Shown here: positions 44,294 to 53,531 of the stretch, in pieces
How positions within the stretch are numbered: position 1 is the first letter of the stretch
How the letters are laid out: every line of letters starts with the position of its first letter
The notes under the pieces: model-generated
What the model was told of the DNA's origin: nothing
The model's input: only the letters and a program-made list of their open reading frames with translations
The model's database searches: none
Position numbers and translations under genes: made by a program
Origin: Cognatishimia sp. SS12
Lineage (GTDB): Bacteria > Pseudomonadota > Alphaproteobacteria > Rhodobacterales > Rhodobacteraceae
Direction of reading: 5' to 3'
Length of the DNA: 64,000 nucleotides
Assembly (NCBI RefSeq): GCF_028369055.1
Contig: NZ_JAQNCZ010000004.1
Location: 62,001-126,000, forward strand

Positions 44294-46066
44294 ATGACCC
44301 AAGACCAGATCATCCTTTTCGCCCTGTTTGGCGCTGTATTTGCACTGCTGCTTTGGGGTCGGTTTCGCTATGATCTGGTCGCCTTCAGCGCGCTTTTGGC
44401 CGGAGTTATTCTGGGCGTGGTGCCGGAAAAAGACGCTTTTTCCGGCTTTGGTCATCCCGCCACTTTGGTGGTGGCACTGGTCTTGGTGGTCTCCGCCGGG
44501 CTGGTCCGGTCGGGCGCGGTGTTTCTGATCACCCGCACCTTGGTGGACAGCAGCCGCAGTCTGGGCCTGCACATCAGCCTGATGGGCGGTGTTGGTGGGG
44601 TGCTGTCGGCCTTTATGAACAATGTGGCGGCGCTGGCGCTGCTGATGCCGGTGGATGTTCAGACGGCGCGCAAGGCGCAGCGCAGCCCGGGGCTGTCGCT
44701 GATGCCCTTGTCCTTTGCCACCATTCTGGGCGGCATGGCGACGCTGATTGGCACCCCGCCCAATATCATTATTGCCACCATCCGCGAAGATGCACTCGGC
44801 GCGCCCTTTAAGATGTTTGATTTCGCGCCCGTGGGCGGCATCACCGCAATTGCCGGCCTAACCTTTGTGGCCCTGGTGGGCTGGCGGTTGATCCCGGCGC
44901 GGGGTGATGCGGGCAGCGCGCTGAGCGATATCACCGAATATATGGCCGAACTCACGGTGCCCGAGGACAGCAAACATATCGGCAAGCGCCTGGCGGAATT
45001 CGAAGAAACCGCCGCCAAAACCGACGTCGCGATTCTGGGGCTGATCCGCGACAAAAAGCGCCGCTACGGCAATGCGCGCAATGTGGCCCTTGCGGCGCAT
45101 GACACATTGATCCTTGAGGCGACGCCAGATGCGCTGGATGAATTCCGCGCCGCGCTGTCGCTGAATTTCTCAGACGAAAAGCGCGAAGAAAAACTGAAAG
45201 CCGCGGGCGACGGGCTGGATGTGATCGAAGTGGTCGTGCCCGTGACCGCGCGCATCGCCGGGCGCACGGCAGAACGTTTGGGGCTGACCTGGCGACAGAA
45301 CGCTGTGCTGATGGGCATTTCCCGCCAAGGGCGCAGCATCACGCAGCACCTGCGCAAAACCGTGGTGAAACCCGGCGATATCCTACTGCTGCTGGTGCCC
45401 AAGGATCGCGGCGATGACATCACCGATTGGCTGGGCTGCCTGCCGCTGGCCGACCGCGGGCTTGCGGTGACCGCCGATGACAAAGTCTGGCTGGCCATTG
45501 GCATTTTCGCCGGGGCGGTCTTTGCCGCCGCGCTGGGTCTGATCTATCTGCCTGTGGCCTTGGGGCTTGTGGTCATGGCCTATGTGCTGACCAAAATCGT
45601 GCCGCTGTCAGAGCTTTACACCCATATCGAATGGCCGGTTGTTGTGCTGCTCGGCAGTATGATCCCGCTGGGCGCAGCGCTGGAGCGTGTGGGCGGCACA
45701 GAGTTGATCGCGGGCACATTGGTTGATCTGACCGCCGGGTTGCCCGCCTGGGCCATCCTGACCGTGCTGATGCTTGTGACCATGACGCTGAGCGATGTGC
45801 TGAACAATACCGCCACGACGATTGTGGCCGCGCCGGTCGGGATTCAGATGGCGCAATCTTTGGGGGTGTCGCCAGATCCGTTTCTGATGGCGGTGGCAAT
45901 TGCGGCCAGCTCGGCGTTTCTGACCCCGATTGGGCACAAGAACAACACGCTGATCTTGGGGCCCGGTGGCTACCAGTTTAGCGATTACTGGCGCATGGGG
46001 CTGCCGCTGGAAATTCTGGTTGTGGCCGTCTCGATCCCTTCGATCCTGATCTTCTGGCCGCTGTGA
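44294..46066 (+). CDS. SLC13/DASS family permease with RCK_C domains, first copy
   Basis: This 590-aa protein has a permease core in two halves (about residues 1-190 and 390-590) with hairpin motifs SAFMNNVAALALLMPVD and GTPPNIIIATI, then LNNTATTIVAAPVGI and LTPIGHKNNTL. Between them are two RCK_C/TrkA_C-like cytoplasmic domains (about 210-380). Members move dicarboxylates, sulfate or other anions with Na+. The ATG at 44294 has AGAAGAG at good spacing. A second SLC13 gene lies at 46892-48676. Confidence 0.85.
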   Translation: MTQDQIILFALFGAVFALLLWGRFRYDLVAFSALLAGVILGVVPEKDAFSGFGHPATLVVALVLVVSAGLVRSGAVFLITRTLVDSSRSLGLHISLMGGVGGVLSAFMNNVAALALLMPVDVQTARKAQRSPGLSLMPLSFATILGGMATLIGTPPNIIIATIREDALGAPFKMFDFAPVGGITAIAGLTFVALVGWRLIPARGDAGSALSDITEYMAELTVPEDSKHIGKRLAEFEETAAKTDVAILGLIRDKKRRYGNARNVALAAHDTLILEATPDALDEFRAALSLNFSDEKREEKLKAAGDGLDVIEVVVPVTARIAGRTAERLGLTWRQNAVLMGISRQGRSITQHLRKTVVKPGDILLLLVPKDRGDDITDWLGCLPLADRGLAVTADDKVWLAIGIFAGAVFAAALGLIYLPVALGLVVMAYVLTKIVPLSELYTHIEWPVVVLLGSMIPLGAALERVGGTELIAGTLVDLTAGLPAWAILTVLMLVTMTLSDVLNNTATTIVAAPVGIQMAQSLGVSPDPFLMAVAIAASSAFLTPIGHKNNTLILGPGGYQFSDYWRMGLPLEILVVAVSIPSILIFWPL

Positions 46067-46082
46067 CCAAACGGTCACCAAA

Positions 46083-46111
46083 AAGGCGACGAGGCTGCTC
46101 CCCGTCGCCTT
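46083..46111 (-). terminator. Terminator between the SLC13 and TorF-type genes
   Basis: AAGGCGACG (46083-46091) and CGTCGCCTT (46103-46111) form a 9-bp stem. On the minus strand a T run (complement of 46079-46084) follows, so it terminates the TorF-type gene and probably also the converging permease transcript. Confidence 0.75.
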
Positions 46112-46117
46112 GGAAGT

Positions 46118-46747
46118 TTAGTTCAGGACAATCGAAATGCCTGCAAAAAGCCCTTCATCGCCGGTTGAGGCACCGGAGTATCCGACACGACCGGACACGC
46201 GGTCATTGACCTGATAGCTGGCTGTCACATCCCAGTAGGTATTGGCAAAGACGTCGCTTTTACCAAAGGAGGCCTTCACGCCAATCTCGTCCGTAAGGGA
46301 GGTGCCCAAAGTGACTTTGCGATCAAAGGTTTCCGCCTCTGGATCATATGCAAGATAGAGCTCACCCCAGGCCTTCTCGGTGATCGGGCTGCCCGCGATC
46401 ACATAGGCTTCGCCGCAGCAATTGCCGGTGACGCCGTTAAACAAATAGCGGGCATAGCCAACATCGAGGTATTGGCCGCCTGCAAAGTCATGACGATAGC
46501 CAAGAGAGACATCGACCTCAGCGGAATCATTTGTGCCAAAATCGACATTGGTTGCGAAAATACCCAGATAGGCCCCGCCGTATCCAATCGACAGGTAGGG
46601 TTGAATCGCAGGGCCGTTGGAGGTCTGCGTGGTTCCTGCCACGAGGTTGTCGGTAACGATATCAACGCTTGCAAAGAACGACAGTTCTTCTGCGGTTGCT
46701 GCGATTGGCGCGGCCAGAAGGGCGGCTCCAAAGAGTGCGGCTTTCAT
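46118..46747 (-). CDS. TorF family putative porin
   Basis: This 209-aa protein has a signal peptide (MKAALFGAALLAAPIAATAE) and repeated amphipathic strands ending ...GLFAGISIVLN, a typical outer-membrane barrel end. Landmarks of the Gcw_chp/TorF group are FFASVDIVTDNLVAGTTQTS, AIQPYLSIGYGGAYLGIFAT and VDVSLGYRHDF. The barrel would have about 10-12 strands. A CC pair (GNCCGEAY) is unusual for a porin. It is located between two SLC13 permease genes and may serve the same substrate class. Confidence 0.8.
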   Translation of the reverse strand: MKAALFGAALLAAPIAATAEELSFFASVDIVTDNLVAGTTQTSNGPAIQPYLSIGYGGAYLGIFATNVDFGTNDSAEVDVSLGYRHDFAGGQYLDVGYARYLFNGVTGNCCGEAYVIAGSPITEKAWGELYLAYDPEAETFDRKVTLGTSLTDEIGVKASFGKSDVFANTYWDVTASYQVNDRVSGRVGYSGASTGDEGLFAGISIVLN

Positions 46748-46891
46748 TTCTTGTCTCCTCAACGCCAATTTCAGGCGTCCCTTTATTGATTTTAAGTGCG
46801 GCCTAGGGACCGCAAGACAACACATAAAGAGGCAATCGAAGAGATCAGATATCCAAGAAATTATGGGTTCATCAGCCAGAGGTGATCTGGA

Positions 46892-48676
46892 TTAGGGCAC
46901 AAGCGGCCAGATGAATGGGATAATCAGGCTGGCCAGCAGACCAATGCTGAGATTGAGCGGAATGCCCACACGCAGAAAGTCGCTGAAACGATAGCCGCCG
47001 GGGCCATAGACCAGCATATTGGTTTGATAGCCGATGGGCGTGGCGAAGCTGGCCGAGGCCGCCACCATCACCGCAACCACCAAGGGGCGCGCATCAATGC
47101 CCATGGCCTCAGCCAGGCCAACCGCAATCGGCGTGACCACAACTGCCACCGCGTTGTTTGAGACCATTTCGGTCAGAACCGACGTCAGAAGGTAGATCGC
47201 CCAGACCACCAGAAACGGCGGCAACATCCCAAGGTAGGGGGACAGCGCCTCGACAATCAGCCGCACCGCGCCCGAGCTTTCCAGCGCCACGCCAATGGCC
47301 AGCATCGCAAAAATCAGCGCCAAAAGCCGCCCGTCAACGGCGGCAAAGGCCTCGTCCGCGTCAATGCATCGGGTGATCAGCACCACGGCCACCGCGAGGA
47401 TGGACAATAGGAATATCGGCGCAACGCCAAAGCCCGCCAGCGCCACAATCGCCACCAATGCCAGCAGCGCAATCGGGGCATGGCTGCGGCGGTATTCGCG
47501 CTCGCTCGGCTGGCTGACCGAGACCATATCCATATCACTGGCCAGACGCTGAATATCCGCAGGCGCGCCCTCAAGCAGCAGCGTGTCGCCAACGCGCACG
47601 ATCAGATCATCGAGCTGCAGGCCAATGTTCTGGTTTTTGCGGTGCACCGCCAATGTGTACACACCATAGCGGCGGCGCAGGCGCATGCTGCCAAGCCGCC
47701 GGCCCACCATGCGGCAGCCCGGGGTGATCAGCACCTCGACGGTTTTGGTTTCGATGGCCGAAACCTGATCAACCGGCTTTAGCGACTTGTCGCGCTGCAG
47801 GCTCAAAAGCTCGGTCATCTTGGTGCGCAACACCACGCGGTCGCCCACCTGCAGCTTTACGTCTTTCAGGTTGCGGCGCAGCGACAGATCCCCGCGCACC
47901 ACATCGACCAAACGCACCCCTTCGCGTTTGAAAAGCTGCACGCCCGTCACTTCGCGCCCAATCAGATTTGAGTCGGGCGGCACCACCGCTTCGGTAAAGA
48001 ATTTCATCTGGCTGCGGTTGCCCAAAAGGCTGGCCATGCTGGCGCGATCCGGCAGCAGACGGGGGCCAATGAACCGCAGATAGAACATCCCCCAGGCCAC
48101 GAGGATCACCCCCAGCGGCGTGACCTCAAAAATCGAAAAGGCCTCCAGCCCCTGCGCGCGCGCAACCCCATCCACCAGAAGGTTGGTTGAGGTGCCAATC
48201 AGCGTCAGCGTGCCGCCCAGAATCGCCGCGTAACTGAGCGGGATCAAAAGCTTGCTGGCCGAAACCCCCAAGGTGCCGCTGAGCTGGATAAAGACCGGGA
48301 TCATCACCACCACCACCGGCGTATTGGACACGATGGCCGACGCGATGATCACAAAACCCATCAAAAGCGCAATCGCCAGTTTTGGGTTTGTCTGCGCCTT
48401 GCGATCGGCCAGATGGGTAAAGGCCGACAGCGCCCCAGTGCGCACCAGCGCCCCCATGACAATGAACATGGCGGCAATGGTCCAAGGCGCGGGGTTTGAC
48501 AGCACATCCAGCGCCTGATCATAGGGCAAAACCCCCAACATCAGCAGCGCTGCCACCCCCGCGATGGCGACAACTTCCGTGGGAAAGGTTTCGCGCAGGA
48601 ACAACAGGAACATCACCCCCACGGTGCAGAGGGTCAGGATGGCCTGCGTGGTCTGGGTGAACTGGAAATAGTCCAT
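46892..48676 (-). CDS. SLC13 family permease with RCK_C domains, second copy
   Basis: This 594-aa protein has the same layout as the first copy: transmembrane halves around two RCK_C domains. Motifs are VSNTPVVVVMIPVFIQLSG and IGTSTNLLVDGVARAQGLEA in the first half, then VSNNAVAVVVTPIAVGLAEA and TPIGYQTNMLVYGPGGYRFS in the second. The start MDYFQFTQTTQAIL is preceded by a usable ATG only. It is diverged from the first copy, so it may carry a different anion. It ends after TorF on the same strand. Confidence 0.85.
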   Translation of the reverse strand: MDYFQFTQTTQAILTLCTVGVMFLLFLRETFPTEVVAIAGVAALLMLGVLPYDQALDVLSNPAPWTIAAMFIVMGALVRTGALSAFTHLADRKAQTNPKLAIALLMGFVIIASAIVSNTPVVVVMIPVFIQLSGTLGVSASKLLIPLSYAAILGGTLTLIGTSTNLLVDGVARAQGLEAFSIFEVTPLGVILVAWGMFYLRFIGPRLLPDRASMASLLGNRSQMKFFTEAVVPPDSNLIGREVTGVQLFKREGVRLVDVVRGDLSLRRNLKDVKLQVGDRVVLRTKMTELLSLQRDKSLKPVDQVSAIETKTVEVLITPGCRMVGRRLGSMRLRRRYGVYTLAVHRKNQNIGLQLDDLIVRVGDTLLLEGAPADIQRLASDMDMVSVSQPSEREYRRSHAPIALLALVAIVALAGFGVAPIFLLSILAVAVVLITRCIDADEAFAAVDGRLLALIFAMLAIGVALESSGAVRLIVEALSPYLGMLPPFLVVWAIYLLTSVLTEMVSNNAVAVVVTPIAVGLAEAMGIDARPLVVAVMVAASASFATPIGYQTNMLVYGPGGYRFSDFLRVGIPLNLSIGLLASLIIPFIWPLVP

Positions 48677-48783
48677 AGATCTGCCCTATGAAGTGCCTTG
48701 GTGCGGCGCTCAGCATCAACCATGGCGCGGCTGCGCGCAAGCGAGCTCTCTTTATTGGGGGGAAATTTCTCGCGCCGCGCGCC

Positions 48784-49608
48784 TCAGCTGGGGCCGGCCT
48801 GCGCCAGTCGCCCCCCCTGGCGCACCATTTCAATGCGCGTGGCCGCACCGCTGCGGTCATCCGTTTCGACATAGACCCCGGCCAGCGTTGCCTCCCCCGT
48901 CGCCGGGGTAAAGCGGGCCTTGGGCATGCCAGTGATAAAGCGGCGCATCGGCTCGGCCTTTTCCATGCCAATGACTGAATTGTAATCGCCGCACATGCCC
49001 GCATCGCTTTGAAAGGCCGTGCCGCCGGGCAGGATCTGCGTATCTGCCGTCGGCACATGGGTGTGGGTGCCCACCACAAGCGAGGCGCGCCCATCGCAGA
49101 AATGCCCCATGCCCATTTTCTCAGAGGTCGCTTCGCAATGCACATCCACAATGCTGGCCTGCACCATGCCGCCGCGCGGATGGGCGCGCAGCACCTTGTC
49201 GACCGCAGAGAACGGATCGCCGAAGGGGCGTTTCATAAAGACCTGCCCCAGTACCTGCACCACCAGCACCTTGCGACCACCGCGTGCCTCAAACACGCGA
49301 AAGCCCCGGCCCGGCACATCACCTTGCGCATAGTTCATCGGGCGAATAATGCGGCTGTCACTCTGGATATGCTGCAGCATGTCTTTCTGATCAAACGCAT
49401 GATCGCCCAGCGTGACGCAATCTGCGCCCGCATCAAACATCAGTTTGGCGTGATCGGCGCTCAGCCCCATGCCATTGCTGGCGTTTTCCGCATTGACCAC
49501 GATGAAATCAAGCGCCCAGTCCTTGCGCAGGCGCGGCAAGTGCTCTGCGATGGCAGCGCGCCCCGCGCGCCCCATGACATCTCCGAGAAACAGAATTTTC
49601 ATAGGCAT
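48784..49608 (-). CDS. ymdB: YmdB family metallophosphoesterase
   Basis: This 274-aa protein is a YmdB/TIGR00282 phosphodiesterase: MKILFLGDVMGRAGRAAIAE, FIVVNAENASNGMGLSADH, TLGDHAFDQKDML, DVHCEATSEKMGMGHFCDGR and VVGTHTHVPTADTQILP are all conserved metal-ligand blocks. In Bacillus it degrades cyclic dinucleotide-like or cAMP-like signals; the bacterial role elsewhere is unclear. The protein starts MPMKILF; the second Met is equally likely. It follows the cyclo-ligase gene by about 64 bases. Confidence 0.88.
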   Translation of the reverse strand: MPMKILFLGDVMGRAGRAAIAEHLPRLRKDWALDFIVVNAENASNGMGLSADHAKLMFDAGADCVTLGDHAFDQKDMLQHIQSDSRIIRPMNYAQGDVPGRGFRVFEARGGRKVLVVQVLGQVFMKRPFGDPFSAVDKVLRAHPRGGMVQASIVDVHCEATSEKMGMGHFCDGRASLVVGTHTHVPTADTQILPGGTAFQSDAGMCGDYNSVIGMEKAEPMRRFITGMPKARFTPATGEATLAGVYVETDDRSGAATRIEMVRQGGRLAQAGPS

Positions 49609-49672
49609 GTGGCCTACGCCAGCACGCGCGGCGGAACAAGGCCCATGTCACACCCTGCGACGGTTTTCCGCC

Positions 49673-50239
49673 CTAGGCGCGCGAAAAGCTGCGAATACCC
49701 GCCTCGGTCACGATCATGTCCAGCGGCTCATCGGTTGGCTCCAGCGGCAAGGCCTCTGCCTCTTGAGCGGCAAAGGCAAAACCAATGGCCAAGGTCGCGC
49801 GTTTGGCCCGCAGCTGCGCCAATGTGCGGTCATAGAAGCCGCCGCCATAGCCAAGGCGCCCGCCGCGCGCATCAAAGGCCACCAAGGGCACGATCACAAT
49901 TTCCGGTTCAAAGAAATCGTCGACCTCCGGCACCGCCGCTCCAAATGCCCCGTCGCGCAGCGCGCCATCCGGCTGCCAGCGCGAGAATTTCAGGGGCCGA
50001 TCCGCCCCAGTAATCACCGGAACGCCCACCGGGCCATGCGCTGTCGCTTCGGCCATGGCGGCCAGCGGGCTGATTTCGGTCTGAATCGGCATGTAGCCCG
50101 CCAAGGGCACACCGCGATAGCCGGCCAGCACTTCGGAAAGATACCCCGCCTGCCCCGGCAGCTTGCTGGCAAAGGCCGCCTTGCGGCGCGCAAAGGCAGC
50201 GCGCCGTGCGGCGGTTTTGGCGGCGGTCAGATCATCCAT
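49673..50239 (-). CDS. 5-formyltetrahydrofolate cyclo-ligase
   Basis: This 188-aa enzyme converts 5-formyl-THF to 5,10-methenyl-THF with ATP. It begins with an AAKTAARRAAFARRKAAF helix, then EISPLAAMAEAT, the ATP/folate region IVIVPLVAFDARGGRLGYGG and GGGFYDRTLAQLR, and the usual C-terminal AIGFAFAAQ. Length is normal. It starts 11 bases after the mgtE stop, so it is likely co-transcribed with it. Confidence 0.9.
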   Translation of the reverse strand: MDDLTAAKTAARRAAFARRKAAFASKLPGQAGYLSEVLAGYRGVPLAGYMPIQTEISPLAAMAEATAHGPVGVPVITGADRPLKFSRWQPDGALRDGAFGAAVPEVDDFFEPEIVIVPLVAFDARGGRLGYGGGFYDRTLAQLRAKRATLAIGFAFAAQEAEALPLEPTDEPLDMIVTEAGIRSFSRA

Positions 50240-50250
50240 CCCCGGCCCCT

Positions 50251-51648
50251 TTACAGCAGCAATGCGCTGGCCAGCGCCAGAAAGGCAAAGAAGCCCACCA
50301 CATCGGTGACGGTGGTCACAAACGCACCCGAGGCGAGCGCCGGGTCAATGCCGAATTTCTCAAGCAGCACCGGAATGCCGGTGCCCGCGAGGCCCGCCAC
50401 CACAAGGTTGATCACCATCGCAACGCCGATCACCGCCCCCAGCATCGGCGAGCCAAACCAGATAATGCCGATAATGCCCATCACCACCGCAAACAGCACC
50501 CCATTGACCAGCCCCACAAGGCTTTCGCGGCGAATAACCCGCCAGACGTTGGCACTGGTCAAGTCGCGGGTGGCCAATGCACGCACCGCAACCGTCAGCG
50601 ACTGCGTCCCCGCATTGCCCCCCATCGAGGCCACGATTGGCATCAGAACTGCCAGCGCCACGATCTGCGCAATCGTTGCCTCAAACTGCGCAATCACCAG
50701 CGAGGCAAGGATCGCCGTCACCAGATTGACCGCGAGCCACGGCAGACGCTGTTTGGTGGTTTCCATCACCTTGTCCGACAGGGAGCTTTCTTCGCCCACA
50801 CCCGCCAGACGCAGGATGTCCTCTTCGTGTTCCTCATCCAGCACCGACATCGCGTCATCAATGGTGATAACGCCAACAAGTCGTTCGTTTTCATCGACAA
50901 CCGGGGCCGAAATCAGGTGGTATTGGTTAAACGCATAGGCCACGTCGCCCTCATCCTGCGTCACCGGAATGGTGCGGAACATCTCTTCGGCCAGCGCTGT
51001 CAGCGGCGTATCGCGCGGCGCGCCCATAATCTTGCCCAGGGTGACATTGGCCACCGGGCGCAGGCGTGGATCGACCAGGATCACGTGGTAAAACTGTTCC
51101 GGTAGTTCATCGGCACCGCGCATATAGTCGATGGCATCGCCCACAGTCCAATGCTCCGGGGCCATCACGGTTTCGCGCTGCATCAAGCGGCCTGCGGAAA
51201 ACTCCGGGTAGCTCAGCGCCTTTTCGACCGCGACCCGATCCGCATCTTCCAGCGCCTCAAGGATGGCTTCCTGCTGCGGTTCATCCAGATCCTCGACCAG
51301 ATCAACCACATCGTCGGAGTCAAGCTCGCGCACCGCATCCGCCAGCACTTCGGGCGTCAGGTCGGCAATGACCTCTTCGCGGATGCTGTCATCCAGTTCG
51401 GACAGGATTTCGCCGTCAAATTCCTGACCATAAAGCATGATCAACGCGCGCCGCTCCGGCCCGTTCACCTGCTCAAGAAGGTCGGCGATATCCGCTGCGT
51501 GCAGCGGCTCCATCAACGCGACAAGCTGGGCGCGATTGCCGGTATCGACCGCCTCCAGAACCGCAGCGCGCAGTTTGGGGTCAAGGGCGTAGGCGTCTTC
51601 TTCGTCCAGCTCGGCCTCGGCGATTACCTGATCACTCTGTTCGGTCAC
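50251..51648 (-). CDS. mgtE: Magnesium transporter MgtE
   Basis: This 465-aa Mg2+ channel/transporter has an N-terminal acidic helical domain (about residues 1-130, DIADLLEQVNGPERRALIML), a CBS pair (about 135-260, FSAGRLMQRETVMAPEHWT and DDAMSVLDEEHEEDI) and five membrane segments with ASMGGNAGTQSLTVAVRALA. It senses Mg2+ with the N and CBS domains. A GGGAGGTG ribosome site points to the GTG start at 51648, not to the ATG further upstream. Confidence 0.95.
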   Translation of the reverse strand: MTEQSDQVIAEAELDEEDAYALDPKLRAAVLEAVDTGNRAQLVALMEPLHAADIADLLEQVNGPERRALIMLYGQEFDGEILSELDDSIREEVIADLTPEVLADAVRELDSDDVVDLVEDLDEPQQEAILEALEDADRVAVEKALSYPEFSAGRLMQRETVMAPEHWTVGDAIDYMRGADELPEQFYHVILVDPRLRPVANVTLGKIMGAPRDTPLTALAEEMFRTIPVTQDEGDVAYAFNQYHLISAPVVDENERLVGVITIDDAMSVLDEEHEEDILRLAGVGEESSLSDKVMETTKQRLPWLAVNLVTAILASLVIAQFEATIAQIVALAVLMPIVASMGGNAGTQSLTVAVRALATRDLTSANVWRVIRRESLVGLVNGVLFAVVMGIIGIIWFGSPMLGAVIGVAMVINLVVAGLAGTGIPVLLEKFGIDPALASGAFVTTVTDVVGFFAFLALASALLL

Positions 51649-51781
51649 GATTTCACCTCCCGAGGGCCGTACTGCGTTGCAGCGAACATAGGGGAGGAGC
51701 CGGTCGAAACTCAATGGTATAGCCGCGATTTACTCGGGATTTTCTGCGGGGTAGTCTCAGGTTGATTTAGGAGCGCGCATT

Positions 51782-53080
51782 ATGACATCGCCAGAGGGCA
51801 CATTACTACTTGGCCAGACCCTTGCATTCACGGATGACCCTTTTGTTGTTCCTGTCGACGCCGCAGTACAGCATGCCCGGCGCGGCGCCGTGCTGATGCA
51901 AGCGGGCAAAATTGCCGCGGTTGGCGAGGCAGACAAAATGCGGGCGCTGCACCCAAAGGCCCAGGTCGTCGACTATGGCGATGGCGTGATCATGGCCGGG
52001 TTTGTGGATGCCCATGCGCATTATCCGCAGACGGCGATGATTGCCAGTTGGGGCAAGCGGCTGATCGACTGGCTGAACACCTATACTTTTCCGGAAGAAA
52101 TGCGCTTTGATGATCCCGCCTATGCGAGCGAAATCGCCAATCGCTATCTGGATCTGACCTCCAGCCATGGCACCACAACTGTGGCCAGCTATTGCACCAG
52201 CCATCCGCAATCGGCCGACGCCTTTTTTGAGGCCGCCAAGGCGCGCGGGCAACGGGTGGTCGCGGGCAAAACCTGCATGGATCAGAACGCCCCGGCAGCG
52301 CTGCTGGACACGGCGCAATCGGCCTATGACGACAGCAAAGCGCTGCTGCAGAAATGGCATGGCAAAGGGCGCCTTGGCTATGCGATCACGCCGCGGTTTT
52401 CGCCGACCTCAACACCGGATCAGCTGGCTGCGATGGGCGCGCTGTGGCAGGAAAACCCAGATTGCCTGATGCAGACCCATCTGTCCGAGCAGACCGATGA
52501 AATTGAATGGGTCAAAGCGCTTTATCCCAGCGCGCGCGACTATTTGGACACCTATGAAATGCATGGGCTGCTCGGGGAACGCGGGCTTTATGGCCACGCG
52601 ATCCACCTGACCGACCGCGAACGGGCGCGCCTGCGCGAAACCGGCGCGGGTCTGGTGCATTGCCCCACCTCCAACACCTTTATCGGGTCCGGCATCTTTG
52701 ACATGATGGGGCTCGTGCAGGATGGGCAGCGCGTGGGTCTGGCCACCGATACCGGCGGCGGATCTTCGTTTTCGATGCTGCGCACGATGGCCGCAGCCTA
52801 TGAGCTGGGCCAATTGCGCGGCACACCGCTGCACGCGGCGCAGTTGATTTGGCTGTCCACGGTGGGCAGCGCCCGTGTGTTGCATCTGGATAACAAGATC
52901 GGCAACCTGACCGCCGGCCAAGAGGCGGACGTGATTGTGCTCGACCTGGCCTCCACCCCCGCCATTGCGCAGCGTGAGGCCGAAGCCGAAACCCTCTGGG
53001 AGGCGCTGTTCCCCACGTTGATGATGGGGGACGACCGGGCGATTGCGTCTGTTTGGATCAATGGGGCGCAGGTCAGATAG
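51782..53080 (+). CDS. guaD: Guanine deaminase
   Basis: This 432-aa amidohydrolase turns guanine into xanthine. It has the Zn-binding IMAGFVDAHAHYPQTAMIAS (HxH), then a GHAIHLTDRERARL segment, a CPTSNTFIGSGIFDM segment typical of guanine deaminase, and a late Zn ligand in LATDTGGGSSFSMLRTMAA. It is divergent from mgtE and not in an operon with the deaminase at 53532, which lies nearby on the other strand and also handles a guanine derivative. Confidence 0.93.
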   Translation: MTSPEGTLLLGQTLAFTDDPFVVPVDAAVQHARRGAVLMQAGKIAAVGEADKMRALHPKAQVVDYGDGVIMAGFVDAHAHYPQTAMIASWGKRLIDWLNTYTFPEEMRFDDPAYASEIANRYLDLTSSHGTTTVASYCTSHPQSADAFFEAAKARGQRVVAGKTCMDQNAPAALLDTAQSAYDDSKALLQKWHGKGRLGYAITPRFSPTSTPDQLAAMGALWQENPDCLMQTHLSEQTDEIEWVKALYPSARDYLDTYEMHGLLGERGLYGHAIHLTDRERARLRETGAGLVHCPTSNTFIGSGIFDMMGLVQDGQRVGLATDTGGGSSFSMLRTMAAAYELGQLRGTPLHAAQLIWLSTVGSARVLHLDNKIGNLTAGQEADVIVLDLASTPAIAQREAEAETLWEALFPTLMMGDDRAIASVWINGAQVR

Positions 53081-53088
53081 CCCTGCGC

Positions 53089-53526
53089 TCAGCAGCGGCG
53101 CCCCAGCACCATCACCCAGATATTGCCCGCCCCCCGGGTCACGCCAATTTCAGTCACGCTGTAATCCAGCAGGTTAGCCCGGTGCCCGGGTGAGCTGATC
53201 CAGCCGCGCGTCACCGCGCGCGGGCTGCGATGGCCCTGGGCGATGTTCTCGGCGATCACGCAGAACTGATAGCCCCGGCGCAGGGCGCGATCCCCCACGT
53301 CCGAGCCGTCAGACCCCTGATGGGAAAAGAACCGATAGCGGCGCATATCTTCGCCATGTGCATAGGCCACATGTTCCAGAACGGTTGAAATTTGTAGCGG
53401 CGGCAGCCCGTGTTTGGCGCGATAGTCATTTGTCAGTGTCGCAACCTCGCGCACTGGCCCGGCCTCTGCCGTCTGACTCATCATCAGCGCTGCCATCGCG
53501 GAAAGGATCAGCATCCTTACACGCAT
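53089..53526 (-). CDS. CAP (SCP/PR1) domain secreted protein
   Basis: This 145-aa protein has a signal peptide (about residues 1-22, ending in a QTAEA segment) and a CAP domain: LTNDYRAKHGLPPLQISTVL, AYAHGEDMRRYRFFSHQGSD (His ligand), then CVIAENIAQGHRSPRAVTRG and WISSPGHRANLLDYSVTEIG. Bacterial CAP proteins are secreted and often bind lipids; the function here is unknown. It is convergent with guanine deaminase, 8 bases apart. Confidence 0.85.
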   Translation of the reverse strand: MRVRMLILSAMAALMMSQTAEAGPVREVATLTNDYRAKHGLPPLQISTVLEHVAYAHGEDMRRYRFFSHQGSDGSDVGDRALRRGYQFCVIAENIAQGHRSPRAVTRGWISSPGHRANLLDYSVTEIGVTRGAGNIWVMVLGRRC

Positions 53527-53531
53527 GTCAC

